Notes under the pieces: model-generated
What the model was told of the DNA's origin: nothing
Seen by the model: only the letters and a program-made list of their open reading frames with translations
Databases searched by the model: none
Assembly: GCA_025766275.1 (NCBI GenBank)
Contig: JAFKAC010000023.1
Location: 496,001 to 560,000, forward strand
Direction: 5' to 3'
Length of the DNA: 64,000 bases
Source of the DNA: Lactarius indigo
Lineage: Eukaryota; Basidiomycota; Agaricomycetes; Russulales; Russulaceae
Made by a program: the position numbers and the translations under genes
Shown: positions 34,474-46,699 of the stretch, one piece after another
Position numbering within the stretch: position 1 is the first letter of the stretch
How the letters are laid out: the number at the start of each line of letters is the position of its first letter

Positions 34474-35128
34474 ATTCCGAAGCCAGGTAAGCCCGCGGGC
34501 GGACGGTAGTGCCTCGTCTTGGCATTCACACTACTGTACTGTACCCCTCGACGCGTCGCAACTTGCAAGACCCTATCCCTCCATTTCAAATATGAGATTA
34601 AATGCCGTCATCAGTCGACTCGCCTCTTGCCCTACTGTACCTGAGCGCTGAGCCGTAGAACACTCGACTAAGTGTTGAACCGAACACGCGCCACTTTCAA
34701 TGCGCGGTCCAAAAAAAAAAAAGTTAATTTTCTGACTTTTCACCGGTTTTGTGAATCGCTGGTTAGATACGTTCCGTATATAGTCCCGTCCGACACCAGC
34801 TTGTTCGTTATAACTGAGCCCGAGGAGCACCCGAGCAAAACCGACGCTGTACCTTTACCCCTTGGGGCCTTTTACCACAGTTGCAACAAACAGCACTCGA
34901 ACGAACGCGCTTTGTGGTCCGCGGATGAGACGTCTTGACGTAGTCGGTCTGTAAATTCAGAAGTCGATCAGGTTTAGGGTTTTAGGCAGTCGTCTCGCCG
35001 AGGTGTCGACGAACAAAAAAACCTATCCTAGACGGCGATAATCTCCCGACTGAAGAACCCCTGGGATTAATCACCAGCGGGTGCAAGTGATTCGAACAAT
35101 GGTAAGTAGAGATGACGAAAACAGCAAG
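34474..35128. other. Intergenic stretch upstream of the NACHT gene
   Basis: No gene was recognised. It contains an A11 run near 34709-34719 and telomere-like TTTAGGG-type words near 34975. It probably carries the NACHT promoter. Confidence 0.4.
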
Positions 35129-35434
35129 TTAGGAACTGTGGACGCTCAACAGCCATAAACGAGGCCCATCTGAGTCTTTGACCTGATGCGCTGCGGGAGT
35201 GAACTCCTCGACAATTGGACGGTAGATCAGCGCAGTGAGGGCTATTGCGGCCACGGAGTACTCTAAAAAAGAGTCGTTTGTCCAGAACGATGGAGGGGAA
35301 GGACGGGGTTTTTTTGCGTGCTCCAAAGAGTCTTTCGGTCCAATACACATTTTGTGGAAAAGCTCTTTCGCCTCGGTGGGACAAAGCGCGAGGGAAATGC
35401 GATATCGAGCGAGGCATGGTCGAGCACGCGACAT
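35129..35434 (-). CDS. Hypothetical 101-residue protein with one hydrophobic segment
   Basis: An unspliced frame begins MSRARPCLARYRISLAL and includes one likely membrane segment (SVAAIALTALIYRPIVEEF). It lies downstream of the DAP1-like gene on the same strand. No family was recognised and the frame could be chance; splicing may extend or replace it. Confidence 0.25.
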   Translation of the reverse strand: MSRARPCLARYRISLALCPTEAKELFHKMCIGPKDSLEHAKKPRPSPPSFWTNDSFLEYSVAAIALTALIYRPIVEEFTPAAHQVKDSDGPRLWLLSVHSS

Positions 35435-35596
35435 TGAAAAAATAAGGTAGAGAGAGCCATTGCCCTGGAAAGGCACAGTGCCAGGCCGTGGACGGCCACA
35501 TGCCAGATGCTGCACCTGATGGAAGATAACTCAATAAAAACAACAACACAAAACTATATTTCGACAGCAGGTCGGCGCATCCACCTATCGTAATCT

Positions 35597-36276
35597 TTAA
35601 ATGGCAGCGTCGTTCTCAACAAGTCGACCACAAATGATATACTTGTTCGAGAAGTGCTCAATCCACCCCTTCATATTCTCGCTGTTTCAAAAGAGCGGAA
35701 TCAGCATCAATGTAAAACGACAGCGGCAATAACACTGACATCTCCTCGGGAGTGAGGTCCTCGAGCTTGTCTAACGGTTGGTCGATGGGCGTCAACATCT
35801 CTACAAGTCATCCGGTCAACGACGGAGGTCAAAATAGCAGCATACAGCGGGGCCACGCACCGATATCAAACGACTGCTTCGCCATTCCACGCGAGGCGTC
35901 GCGCCCCGCGAAATTCCCATACATCCCCTCTGTTCAACACCCATTAGTCCCAACAGCGTCCTCTAATTCGGTTCCCAGATTCCGCATACCTGGGCCATAG
36001 AACCCCCTTCCGGCCGTGACGTCGAACACAGTTCCAGCGATGGCGAGCAAGATCCTCCCGCCGTCCTTCCCATCGAACTTCGTGAGCGTGCGCGGTGTAT
36101 ACGTCGTAAAGAGGACCTGTGGGGGCATGCGCGCGCGGCAGCCACGAGTAGCCCGCCTTGAATTCGGTCGGAGGCTTGCGGGGTACGGAGGTGGAGGGGA
36201 ATACGGTGCGCTGGATGAGGTAGAGGGTGTAGAGGAGGAGGGCGGTGTTGATTGGGTGCGAGAGTGAGAAGGACAT
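35597..36276 (-). CDS. DAP1/PGRMC-like membrane heme-binding protein, one frame error
   Basis: The N-terminus MSFSLSHPINTALLLYTLYL is a single membrane anchor; the rest is a cytochrome b5-like heme/steroid-binding domain: TYTPRTLTKFDGKDGGRILL, AGTVFDVTAGRGFYGP, then after an intron GMYGNFAGRDASRGMAKQSF, after a second intron EMLTPIDQPLDKLEDLTPEE, and after a third WIEHFSNKYIICGRLVE to the stop. The family assists cytochrome P450 enzymes in sterol synthesis at the ER. Tyr residues expected for heme ligation are present (FYGP, MYGNF). Between APT and VLFTTY one extra base (36117-36123) breaks the frame, with no possible intron there. Everything else is conserved, so this may be a sequence error. 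Confidence 0.85.
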
Positions 36277-36303
36277 GGTGGTGGTCGTAGTCGTCGAGGT
36301 GGG

Positions 36304-36320
36304 TTAACCCTAACCCTAGG
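36304..36320. promoter_or_regulatory. Telobox-like double AACCCTAA motif
   Basis: TTAACCCTAACCCTAGG sits 28 bp upstream of the DAP1-like start codon in the spacer shared with the divergent NC2-alpha gene. Telobox motifs in promoters are bound by Myb-type factors in other eukaryotes; a role here is inferred. Confidence 0.4.
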
Positions 36321-36536
36321 GCAGGCGCGTGATGATCAAACGCAGCCCGCGGCATAAATAACTCTGTCCTCCGCACCGAGATTCGACAGCTCGTTCCCCC
36401 CCCTTCCGCCCCGCTCGTTCCAGTCCGCCACAGATTGCCTCCGCCCGACCAGACGCGTCGGCGCGTCAATCACCTCCCCGATCGACTTGCCCTATACACA
36501 CTCAAATTATACAATCGGTATACCGCCGTCGTCATC

Positions 36537-37328
36537 ATGAAGAATAGAAATAAGACGACCAAGTTCCCTGTTGTACGTTGTATTTTTTTGGGGGGTCCTG
36601 GGGCGCCTACTTAATAAATTCGCCACGTGCCTCGCTTCTGTGTAAATATCCTCAGGCGCGCATCAAGAAGATTATGCAGAAGGACGAGGAGGTTGGCAAA
36701 GTCGCGCAGGCTACGCCTATTGTTATATGTATGCACTTGTCTCACTTTCCTCTGTCCTTGTCCCACCGGTCCGCAGCAACACATCGCTAACTTCATCACC
36801 ACCACACAGCGAAAGCGCTCGAACTCTTCCTTCAGCTAGTCGTCGACGAGGCGTCCCGCGTCACCGCCTCGCGTGGTTCCAAGAAAGTCGAAGCATACCA
36901 CTTGTGCGTTCCCTCTCCGCTCCTCGCGCCTTGATTCCCACGCTCACACGCACTCCCGTACCGCCGTCATTCAGGAAACACGCGATAGAGACGACAGAAA
37001 TGCTCGACTTCTCAAGGAGCTTGTCGAGGGCGTGCCCGACCCGTCGGCCGGTGGCACCATCCCCTTCGACGTGCCAGGGGACGGCGACCCTACGTCGTCC
37101 TCCCGGCGCAAGGGAAAGAAGGTTGTTGTTGACGACGGCGACGAAGACGGCGCTGCTCCTGCGCCAGCGAAGAAGCGGAGGCGAAAGAAGAAGGTGGAGG
37201 TGCGAGAGTCAGATAGTGGCGGTCCTGCGGCGATGGCGGATGGAGATGAGGCGATGCAAGATGTCGCTCCGCCAAATCGAGGAGACGAGAATTGGGACGT
37301 GGACGATGAGACGGGCGAGTATCGATGA
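36537..37328 (+). CDS. NC2-alpha/DRAP1 histone-fold corepressor, one frame error
   Basis: Four exons encode MKNRNKTTKFPV, ARIKKIMQKDEEVGKVAQAT plus PIVI, AKALELFLQLVVDEASRVTA plus SRGSKKVEAYHL, and KHAIETTEMLDF followed by KELVEGVPDPSAGG. This is the histone fold of NC2-alpha, which with NC2-beta binds TBP on promoters and blocks TFIIA/TFIIB. The C-terminus is basic (KKRRRKKK) then acidic (DENWDVDDETGEYR), stop at 37326. All introns are canonical. One base is missing at about 37008-37013, between LDF and KELVEG, so the annotated frame is broken there. As this gene is expected to be essential, a sequence error is plausible. Confidence 0.85.
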
Positions 37329-37464
37329 TACTACCCACGCGCGTGCTAGGGCTGTAGTAGTTTCTTTCCTAATATTTTTGGGATGTGTGTGATGTACGAT
37401 GGGTTGTGCTCCGACTGGACTAAGTCTCTTGTTCGTTGCAGGTGGCAATTTGGCTTCTAAGCTG

Positions 37465-38513
37465 TTAGACAAGCTCGACGTTGCCCATAGCCAGAAGCTG
37501 CTCGACCACCGCGTAGGGAGTGAGGACAATCTGTCCCTTTTGCATTTGCATTGTTGTCCCGCTGTGGGCTGAAGTGAGCTACCAGAACCGCTGATCGATC
37601 GATACTTACTCCGGAAGTCGCACTGGGGGACACTCGTCTCGTGCGTGCACGAAGACCGCACGTGATTTATCTGGCTCCGATACTGCGTATCAAGGAAGAG
37701 ATGAGATCTCCGATGGCCGGCAATTGCTAGAGGGAAGAAGGGACGCACTCATGGGGGGCGTGAATGGCGTATTATCGTCAAGCCTCTGTTGATGGGGTGG
37801 TAAAGCCTGCAAGACAGACACTTTAAAATGGCTCTCAGTCAACTGCGCGAACCTATGAATCGAGGGCACAACGGTTAGCCCAACACGACGCTGCTCTAAA
37901 GGAAATAGGGGGAATGCGCGCCGTCTTGCATGGTCCAGCTCTGCCTGTGACAACCGCTCCTGCACCTCCGGCGTAGCCACGATGTGTCGTGCATATTTTT
38001 CAATCTACATAACAGTGAACAAAGGGGTGTGCCTTTTTGGTTATGGGGCAGTCTGGGAAAGCGGTAGAGAAGGGGCGAGGTGTGTGCGCCGCACCTTGTA
38101 GAGCCGTGTGCGGATGTAGGAGCGCACGACAAACTTGACGCGCTCGACTTCGGTTTGGACGAGCATGATCCGCGCGTGCTCCGCCTCGGACGAGTCAGGG
38201 TCCCCGCGTAGCGCTTGGACCGTGTCCGTCTAACGTGATGGCAATTTCGCACAAGTTTTTGAAGAAACAATCACAGTGCGGTAGCACGCACCTGTCGGCG
38301 GATGTGGTCGAGCAGCGCGCTGAGCACTTCCGCCTGCATGGGCAGGATGTCCGGCGCGTGCCGCTCGTTGAGCCAATGCCGCACGAGTTGCTGGAAGAGC
38401 GTTTCGGGCGCTGCGGCTGCGCCAAAGTCGAGCGCGATGGGCTCGACAGGCACAGTGCGGCCTTCCATGGGGACATCTTCGTCGTCGTCGAGGAGTGCGC
38501 GGCGCGGAGGCAT
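37465..38513 (-). CDS. SLD5: GINS complex subunit SLD5
   Basis: Six exons (38513-38292, 38229-38095, 38004-37922, 37852-37749, 37682-37610, 37561-37465) sum to 714 nt, 237 residues, close to the usual SLD5 length of about 220-290. The N-terminal A domain has LFQQLVRHWLNERHAPDILP and VRSYIRTRLYKIEKYARHIV; HFKVSVLQALPPHQQ follows; the small C-terminal B domain has PVRLPDGTTMQMQKGQIVLT and PYAVVEQLLAMGNVELV at the end. GINS with Cdc45 and MCM2-7 forms the replicative CMG helicase. The third intron (37853-37921) has a GC donor rather than GT, keeps a CTAAC branch site, and is 69 nt, so it can also be read through. Confidence 0.9.
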
Positions 38514-38871
38514 CAGTGCGAAAACACCAAGAGGACTATGGATTAGGAAGAGGGGAAAGAGGACAAAGCCCGATGTGGGAGCCCTATGCTAGGGGTAGAC
38601 GTCATGAGACCTAACGAATTGACCATTTTTGGCTGTCTCCCTGATCGTGCTCAATTGATGCGTGCTCGGCTGAGTTTCCAGGGGGCGGCGCTGGCGAGCT
38701 CTTTCCCGCGATTGTCTTGATGAAGAGCAGCATGTGGGTACCTTATGCGAGAGAATGTGATATATGCATTGTACTATAAAAGACGCCACGGATCCCTGGT
38801 CTGGCAGGGGCTGAGAAACTAATACGACACCCCAAATACCACCACCCCGCTAGTACTACTCATAATCTAGC

Positions 38872-39190
38872 ATGGGTATTATCGCATCCTGCCTCGCGGG
38901 CACGTTCTCCTGCCTGGGTGATTGTGTCATGGGCATAATCGGTGCCATTGCAGACTGTCTGGAATGTATCATCGCGGGTGCGTTCTTATCCCCGCTGGGA
39001 TGAGTAACATAATTTCTGATGGAATGCCTACAGTGCTCGTCGGATGTCTGACAGGGATCGTAGATTGTATATGCGACATCATCTGTTGCGGGTGCGTGGT
39101 TTCTGTGCATCTACGTAACTCTTCGCTGACGAACGTGTCTGGTAATTTAGTCGACCAGAGAGCCGTGCGGCAGCAACAGCAGCTGAATGA
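38872..39190 (+). CDS. Small hydrophobic Gly/Cys/Ile-rich protein
   Basis: Three exons encode about 70 residues: MGIIASCLAGTFSCLGDCVM then GIIGAIADCLECIIA, VLVGCLTGIVDCICDIICC and a short polar tail ending at 39190. The protein is almost entirely hydrophobic with regular Cys, Gly and Ile/Val, and begins MG, suitable for N-myristoylation. Similar tiny MG-start hydrophobic proteins recur in mushroom genomes; no function is known to me. The third exon frame follows from the only GT donor available. Confidence 0.6.
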
Positions 39191-39469
39191 GAGAGGCCTC
39201 CGGGACACGGTTGAGTGCTTTCCCGGAGGCTGGATCCGTCACGACTAGGACCATCTACTACAGTAACGACCTTTGAACGGACATTCTCATCTTTTGTAAC
39301 GACAGTGATGACTATGATAAGATAAGATTGGAAGCTTCCACTGATAAAGCACGAGTAAACAAGCGTGAAAATTGAGACAGCGATGGCTCTTCTCTTCACC
39401 CGAACTCAGGGAGGACATCGAAGTAAGCCCGGGTGAATAGGAAAACTTAAAGGCCTGGTACCCACCAAG

Positions 39470-42400
39470 ATGTCCTCAGATCTGAACTTGAGCACCAACC
39501 CAAGGCCTCCCATCGCACGCTCTCATAGTCATGTCCTCCCTGCACCTCCCATCGCGTCTCCCCAGCTTTGTGCCAATGAGACAAAAAATGCCCCAGACGC
39601 TGTTATCGAACTCATCGACGGCACCGCTTTCTGCGGAATAAGCTTCGGCGCTCAAGGAAAAAGCGTCGCGGGCGAATGTGTATTCCAGACAGGTAGGTGC
39701 GCGCACCGCGCCAAACCCACTCTTTCCTATCTTTTTTTTTTTCTCAAGAAATGAAATCATGAATAGGCATGGTCGGGTACACAGAGTCGCTCACGGACCC
39801 ATCGTACGAGGGCCAAATCCTCGTCCTCACATACCCGCTCGTGGGCAATTACGGCGTTCCCAGCCGCGCACGTGCACAACTCGACGCCCTGCCCGCACAC
39901 TTCGAGTCCTCGCGCATCCACGTTGCTGCACTCGTCGTCGGCTACTACTCCGAGGACTTCTCCCACTTCCTCGCGCACTCCTCGCTCGGCGCGTGGCTGA
40001 AAGAAAATGACGTGCCTGCGCTCTGCGGAGTCGACACGCGCGCACTCACGAAGCGCATCCGCGCCAAAGGCGCCATGCTCGCCCGGTTACTTGCCCGCAA
40101 GCCGGAGGCCCCCACAAAAGACGACCGCGTGCGAGACATTAACCCACCCGTCTCGCGTGAGTCCTCGCCGCCGAACTCGGCCAAGCCGACGCCCCCATGG
40201 CGCGAAGACTACATCGTTGTACCCTACCGAGACCCGAACACCGACAACCTCGTCGCGGCAGTGTCCACCACGGCCCCGCGCGTATACCCGCCGACGTGCA
40301 GCGCGCGCCTGCACCCTTCCGGCCGGCCACTGCGCGTGCTCGCGGTCGACGTCGGCATGAAGTATAACCAGATCCGCTGCTTCACCTCGCGCGGCGTAGA
40401 GCTCAAGGTCGTCCCGTGGGACTACGACTTTACTGCGCCCTCTGAGGAGCCGTACGATGGTCTCTTCCTCTCCAATGGGCCTGGAAATCCCACCACGGTG
40501 CAGACGACAATCGACCGCGTCGCACGTGCGATGCAGAAAGGGGACAGACCGATATTTGGGATCTGCTTGGGCCACCAGCTCCTCGCGCTGGCTGCTGGCG
40601 CGCTCACGAGCAAGATGAAGTACGGAAACCGCGGGCACAATATCCCCTGCACAGATGCGCTCAGTGGTCGGTGCTACATCACCTCGCAGAACCACGGCTT
40701 CCAGGTCGATACAGCCACGCTCCCCCCAGGATGGAAAGAGCTGTTCAAGAACGCGAACGACGGGAGCAATGAGGGCATATATTGCGAGGACAAGCCGTTT
40801 TTCTCTGTGCAGTTCCACCCCGAGTCGACTCCCGGCCCGCGTGACACCGAGTTTCTCTTCGACGTGTTCATCCAAAATATCGCCGACTGCGTCTCCACGG
40901 GCTCGCTTGTCCCCATATCCCTCCCCGGCGGCAAGAAAGCCGACAACGACGCACGCACGCCGCGCGCCAACGTCCAAAAGGTGCTCATCCTCGGCTCGGG
41001 CGGACTTTCGATCGGCCAAGCTGGCGAATTCGACTACTCGGGCTCGCAGGCGATCAAAGCGCTCAAAGAAGAGGGCATCTACACCATCCTGGTCAACCCG
41101 AACATCGCGACGATCGCGACGTCAAAGGGGCTTGCCGACAAGGTCTACTTCTTGCCCGTGACGCCCGAGTTTGTGCGCAAGATCATACTGTACGAGAAGC
41201 CAGACGGGATCTACGTCACTTTTGGCGGGCAGACAGCGCTCAACGTCGGGATCAAGCTCAAGGACGAGTTTGTGGCGCTCGGCGTGCGCGTGCTTGGCAC
41301 GCCTATCGAGACGATCATTGCGACGGAGGACAGACAGCTCTTCGCGGCCGCGATGGAGCAGATCGGTGAGAAGTGCGCGCAGAGCGCATCTGCGACGACA
41401 TCGGACGAGGCGATTCTCGCCGCTGCGGAGATTGGGTACCCGGTCATCGTGCGCGCTGCATATGCGCTTGGCGGGCTTGGCTCTGGCTTCGCGCAGAACG
41501 AGGAGCAGCTCAAGGCGCTGTGCGGAAAGGCGTTCGCGACGAGCCCGCAGGTGCTCGTGGAGAAGAGCATGAAGGGCTGGAAGGAAATTGAATATGAGGT
41601 TGTGAGGGATTGCCGCGACAACTGCATCACCGTTTGTAACATGGAGGTCCGTCTCTCTTCCCAATACCGCTTCTCCTTTCTGGCGCGCCTGAACTGGAAA
41701 TAGAACTTTGATCCCCTGGGCATTCATACAGGCGATTCGATCGTCGTCGCGCCGTCGCAGACGCTCTCGGACGTGGACTATAATATGCTGCGGACGACGG
41801 CGATCAACGTCATTCGTCATCTTGGGGTTATCGGCGAGTGCAACATCCAGTACGCTCTTAACCCCACTTCGCGCGAGTACTGCATTATCGAGGTAAGCGC
41901 ACGTCCCTTTCCCATATCCAACTATACATATATATACATCTATGGTAGGTGAACGCGCGTCTCTCCCGGTCCTCTGCACTCGCGTCCAAAGCGACTGGAT
42001 ACCCACTCGCTTTCATCGCTGCGAAACTCGGGCTCGGCATCCCACTCAATGAGATCAAGAACTCGGTCACGAAGGTCACGTCGGCGTGCTTCGAGCCCAG
42101 TCTCGACTACGTCGTCGTCAAGATCCCCCGCTGGGACCTCAAGAAGTTCAGCCGCGTGTCCCGCCTGCTCAGCAGCAGCATGAAAAGCGTCGGTGAGGTG
42201 ATGAGCATCGGCCGCACGTTCGAGGAGACCATACAAAAGGCTATTCGGGCGATTGACGACCAGTTTTCTGGCTTTGCAAAGGTGCGCATGCTTAGCGTGA
42301 CCACTTCGAGCCATCTGATGGTGTGTAGAACGACCTTGTCGAAGGCATCGATGAAGAGCTCGTCAATCCGACCGACAAACGCATCTTTGCTATCTCTACC

Positions 42401-45400
42401 GCTTTCCATCGCGGCTATTCGGTCGATAAGATCTGGCAGATGACCAACATCGACAAGTGGTTCTTGACGAAATTGCAGAATATCTTCAACATGGAGCAAC
42501 ACCTTTTGTACGCTATCTCTTTTTTTACCGCGTGAGATAGTCAATTGCTCATATTTCGTAAGGACATTAAACATCTCGAGCATAAGCCCGGAGCTCCTCC
42601 GGCATACAAAACAGCTTGGCTTCTCAGACCGTCAGCTTGCGGTGTGTCTCGGCACGAATGAGCTTGCGGTCCGCCGGCTGCGCGAGGAACATGGCGTCTC
42701 GCCTTTCATCAAACAAATTGACACGGTCGCAGCCGAATTCCCTGCATTCACCAACTACCTCTATACCACATACAACGCCATCGAGCACGATATCGACTTT
42801 GAGGACCGCGGCGTGATGGTGCTCGGCTCCGGCGTATACCGCATCGGTTCGTCTGTCGAGTTCGATTGGTGTGCCGTGCGTGCGATCCGCACGCTGCGTG
42901 AACAGGGCCTGCCCACCGTCATGGTGAACTACAACCCAGAGACGGTCAGCACGGACTATGACGAAGCGGACCGACTGTACTTTGAAAACATTGCGCTCGA
43001 GACGATCCTCGACATCTACGACACTGAACGCTCGCGCGGTGTGATCCTTTCCATGGGCGGACAGACGCCAAACAACATCGCGCTCCCGCTGCACCGCGAG
43101 AATGTCAAGATCTACGGGACGTCGCCGGAGATGATCGACACCGCCGAGAACAGGTACAAGTTCTCGCGGCTGCTGGACGAAATCGGGGTCGACCAGCCGG
43201 AGTGGAAGGAGCTGACGGCGTTCGAGGACGCAGAGGCGTTCTGCCAGGCCGTCGGGTACCCCGTCCTCGTGCGCCCGTCGTACGTGCTCTCCGGCGCCGC
43301 GATGAACGTCGTCTCTACCTCGGGCGACCTCTCGAATTACCTCCAGCAGGCCGCGGAGGTCTCGCGCGAGCATCCGGTCGTGATCACCAAGTACATCGAG
43401 CAGGCCAAGGAGATCGAGATGGATGCAGTCGCGAAGGACGGGAAGATGGTCATGCACTATATCTCGGAACACGTAGAGAACGCCGGCGTGCACTCGGGCG
43501 ACGCGACGCTCATACACCCGCCGCAGGATCTCGACCCGCAGACTGTACGCCAGATCGAGGAGGCGACGGCGAAGATCGGAAACGCGCTGAACGTGACGGG
43601 CCCATTTAACATACAGTTCATCGCGAAGAACAACGAGATCAAGGTGATCGAGTGCAACCTCCGCGCAGCGCGCTCTTTCCCGTTCGTGTCGAAGGTCACG
43701 GGCATCGACGCCATTGAGATGGCGACCAAGGTCATGCTGGGGCTCCCCGTAGAGCCGTACCCGGACGCTGGGCTCCCCGTGGACTACGTCGGCGTGAAGG
43801 TGCCTCAGTTCAGCTTCAGCCGCCTATCTGGCGCCGACCCAGTGCTCGGCGTCGAGATGGCGTCGACGGGCGAGGTGGCGTGCTTTGGTAGGGACAAGTA
43901 CGAGGCGTACCTCAAGGCGCTCATCTCCACCGGCATCGTTCCACCAAAAAAGAACGTCCTCTTCTCGGTAGGTGGGTTTAAGGAGAAGGTCGAAATCCTG
44001 CCTTCGGTGCAGAAACTCCAGGCAGCTGGATACAACATCTTCGCCACGTCCGGGACGTCGGATTTCCTTAGCGAGCATGGGGTCTCCTGCAAGGTCAGCT
44101 CGCTCCTATTACCACTTCTGACGAGGAGGGTAGGGCTTAACCTTCGTCTCTCTACGCGCAGTACTTGGAGGCACTCGGAGATGGAGGAAGCGAAGATAAA
44201 TCTGAGTATTCTCTGACGCAGCATCTGGCCAACAACCTCATCGACATGTACATCAACTTGCCGTCAAAGAACAACTATCGTCGGCCAGCGAGTTACGCCA
44301 GCAAGGGCTATCGCACGCGCCGCATGGCAGTCGACTTTGCAGTCCCGCTCATCACGAACGTAAAAATCGCGAAGCTGCTCGTGGAGGCGCTCGTGCGTAA
44401 GATGCCCTTGAACGTTTCGACTGTGGACGCCAAAACGTCGCACGTGACTCACATCTTCCCTGGCCTGGTCAACATTGCCGCATTCGTGCCGAGCCTCAGC
44501 GTTTCAGGAAGCGACGACATCGTCGAGGCGTCCAAGGCCGCTCTCAGCGCCGGCTTCACCACGTCCCTCGTCATCCCGCTTGGGTACGGCAACGAGATCT
44601 GCGATCGCGAGACGCTGGATCAGGCTCGCGCGAATATATCCGCGAGCTCTGCGTACGGCAACTACGCGCTCAGCGTCACCGCATCTCCTACGAACTCTAA
44701 GACCCTGGAAGAAGAGCTGCAGGCAGACGTCAAGTCGCTTTTTATCCCGTTCGACCCGGTCAATGTCGCTACCCAGGTCTCGGTCGTCGCGGCCCACTTT
44801 GCGTCCTGGCCCATCGACAAGCCCATCGTCACCAACGCGAAAGGCTCAGACCTCGCATCCGTCCTGCTAGTTGCGTCTCTCAACAGCCGCAGCGTGCATA
44901 TCAGCGATGTGCAGAATAGGGAGGACCTCATGCTGATCAAGCTCAGCAAGGCGAAGCAGCTCAAGGTCACGTGCGATGTCAGTGTCTACACGCTTTTCTT
45001 CACGCGGGACCAGTTCGGCACTGGCGTCAAGGCGCTCCCGACTTCGGACGACCAGGCGTTCATCTGGCAGAACCTGGAGGTCATCGACGCTTTCACGGTC
45101 AACGGGCCTCCGTTCTACGTCAGCGTGGGACTGGGGGAGAAGGGATCTCCGTGGTCTGGTGTAGAAGAGTCGCTTCCTTTGCTACTCACGGCAGTCGCGG
45201 AGGGGCGACTCACGCTCAGGGACGTCCAGGAGCGTTTACACGACAACCCCATTCGCATATTCGGACTCCCTGAGCAGGCACATACGCAGGTCGAAGTGGT
45301 CGTCAATCGCTCGTCGATCTTTCCCAAACGCGGCAACTATTGGTCTCCGATCTCTGGCAAACCGGTCAAGGGCGCAGTACACCGAGTCGTCTTGCATGGA

Positions 45401-46699
45401 CAGACTGTCTTCTTGGATGGCGCATTCATCGCAGTTCCAAACGGGAAGGATATTTCTGCGGCGGCCGTCAGCCATGCGCTGGAAAAACCGGTAGCGAACC
45501 TCATTTCTTCACTCTCCTCGACTCAGCTTGCCGTCGCCCCCTCCATGGCTACCAAGCCGATGCAACCAGACCCTTCCGTCGGAATTTCCACCTCCCTACT
45601 CGCGCCAGCGCGCGCACAACAGACACTTACGCACGTCGTCCCTCACCCGGCTTTCCATCGTCGTCACATCCTTTCGGTCAAGCAGTTCACCCAGCGCGAC
45701 ATCTACGATCTGTTCTCGCTTGCGCACGAGATGCGTCTCCAAGTTGAGCGTTCCGGCGCCGTTGACATCCTCCGCGGGAAGGTTCTCTGTTCGCTGTTCT
45801 ACGAGCCGTCGACGCGCACGAGTGCCTCGTTCGAAGCGGCGATGAAACGCTGTGGCGGAGATGTCGTCTCCGTCACGGCGGACCGCAGTAGCGTGAAAAA
45901 GGGCGAGACGCTGCAAGACACGATCCGGACGCTCGGGTGCTACGGCGATGCCGTCGTGCTGCGGCACCCGGACGTCGGCAGCGCGCAGCTCGCCGCGAAG
46001 TATTCCCCCGTTCCGGTCCTAAATGCGGGCGACGGGATCGGAGAGCACCCAACGCAGGCGCTCCTGGACGTGTACACGATACGTTCTGAACTGGGCACGG
46101 TCAACGGACGCACGATCACGCTCATCGGGGACCTGAAGAATGGCCGCACGGTCCACTCGCTCGTGACGCTGCTCTGCCTCTACTCCGTCCGCCTCAACTT
46201 CGTCTCGCCCGCAGAGCTCGCCATGCCCGCGAGCGTCGTCTCCGCAGCGCGTAAGGCCGGCGTGCCCGTGCACCAGTGCGAGAGCCTGGAGGAGGTGCTT
46301 GGAGAGACGGACGTGCTTTATGTCACGCGCGTGCAGAGGGAGCGGTTTGCGGACGAGAGGGAGTGGGAGCGAGTGAAGGATGTTTACAGGGTGGACCATG
46401 CCGTCCTGTCGCGGGCAAAGGAAGACGTGATCGTGATGCACCCCCTCCCGCGACTCAACGGTAAGCGGAAGCCCTCTCCTTTCCCGCGTTGTCGAGAGTT
46501 AATCGCACGTGCATCGCAGAAATCGACCCTGAGGTCGACTTTGACTCGCGCCGCGCGGTGTATTTCCGCCAGATGCGGTACGGGCTCTACGTGAGTTTTC
46601 CTTTGACCTTTCGGTTTCTCGATCGTCCTTGTCTGAACGGAGGGCCTGCCTCTTCATTTCCAGATTCGCATGGCCCTGCTCGTAAGCGTACTAGGCTAA
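39470..46699 (+). CDS. URA2: Multifunctional CPSase-ATCase (CAD-like, Ura2) of pyrimidine synthesis
   Basis: Nine exons (39470-39692, 39767-41646, 41704-41892, 41949-42281, 42329-42507, 42563-44093, 44162-46460, 46520-46590, 46664-46699) total 6741 nt, 2246 residues, close to yeast Ura2 (2214). Domains: glutamine amidotransferase (residues ~30-440; GICLGHQL with the catalytic Cys near 340 and VQFHPE near 422), two ATP-grasp halves (~475-1390; [39 protein letters not shown]), an MGS-like regulatory domain (~1395-1530), a dihydroorotase-like domain (~1550-1870) without the metal-binding HxH ([10 protein letters not shown] instead), and aspartate transcarbamylase (~1945-2246; [31 protein letters not shown]). 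The first two steps of UMP synthesis are thus in one chain, with UTP feedback expected at the MGS domain. Confidence 0.97.

Noticed and set aside
34600..34830. A possible tRNA gene (words resembling A and B boxes on either strand)
   Set aside because: The B-box-like GGTTCAA on the minus strand is followed and preceded by sequence that cannot fold into a cloverleaf, and an A/T run lies where the tRNA body would be.
40087..41019. Long open frames antisense to the CAD gene
   Set aside because: These are shadows of a GC-rich, strongly conserved coding exon; their residue composition (Arg/Ala-rich) is typical of antisense frames.
42585..42625. Suspected frameshift in CAD before [10 protein letters not shown]
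   Set aside because: The alternative frame after the intron ending at 42562 reads [20 protein letters not shown] without a break, and the exon total is an exact multiple of three.
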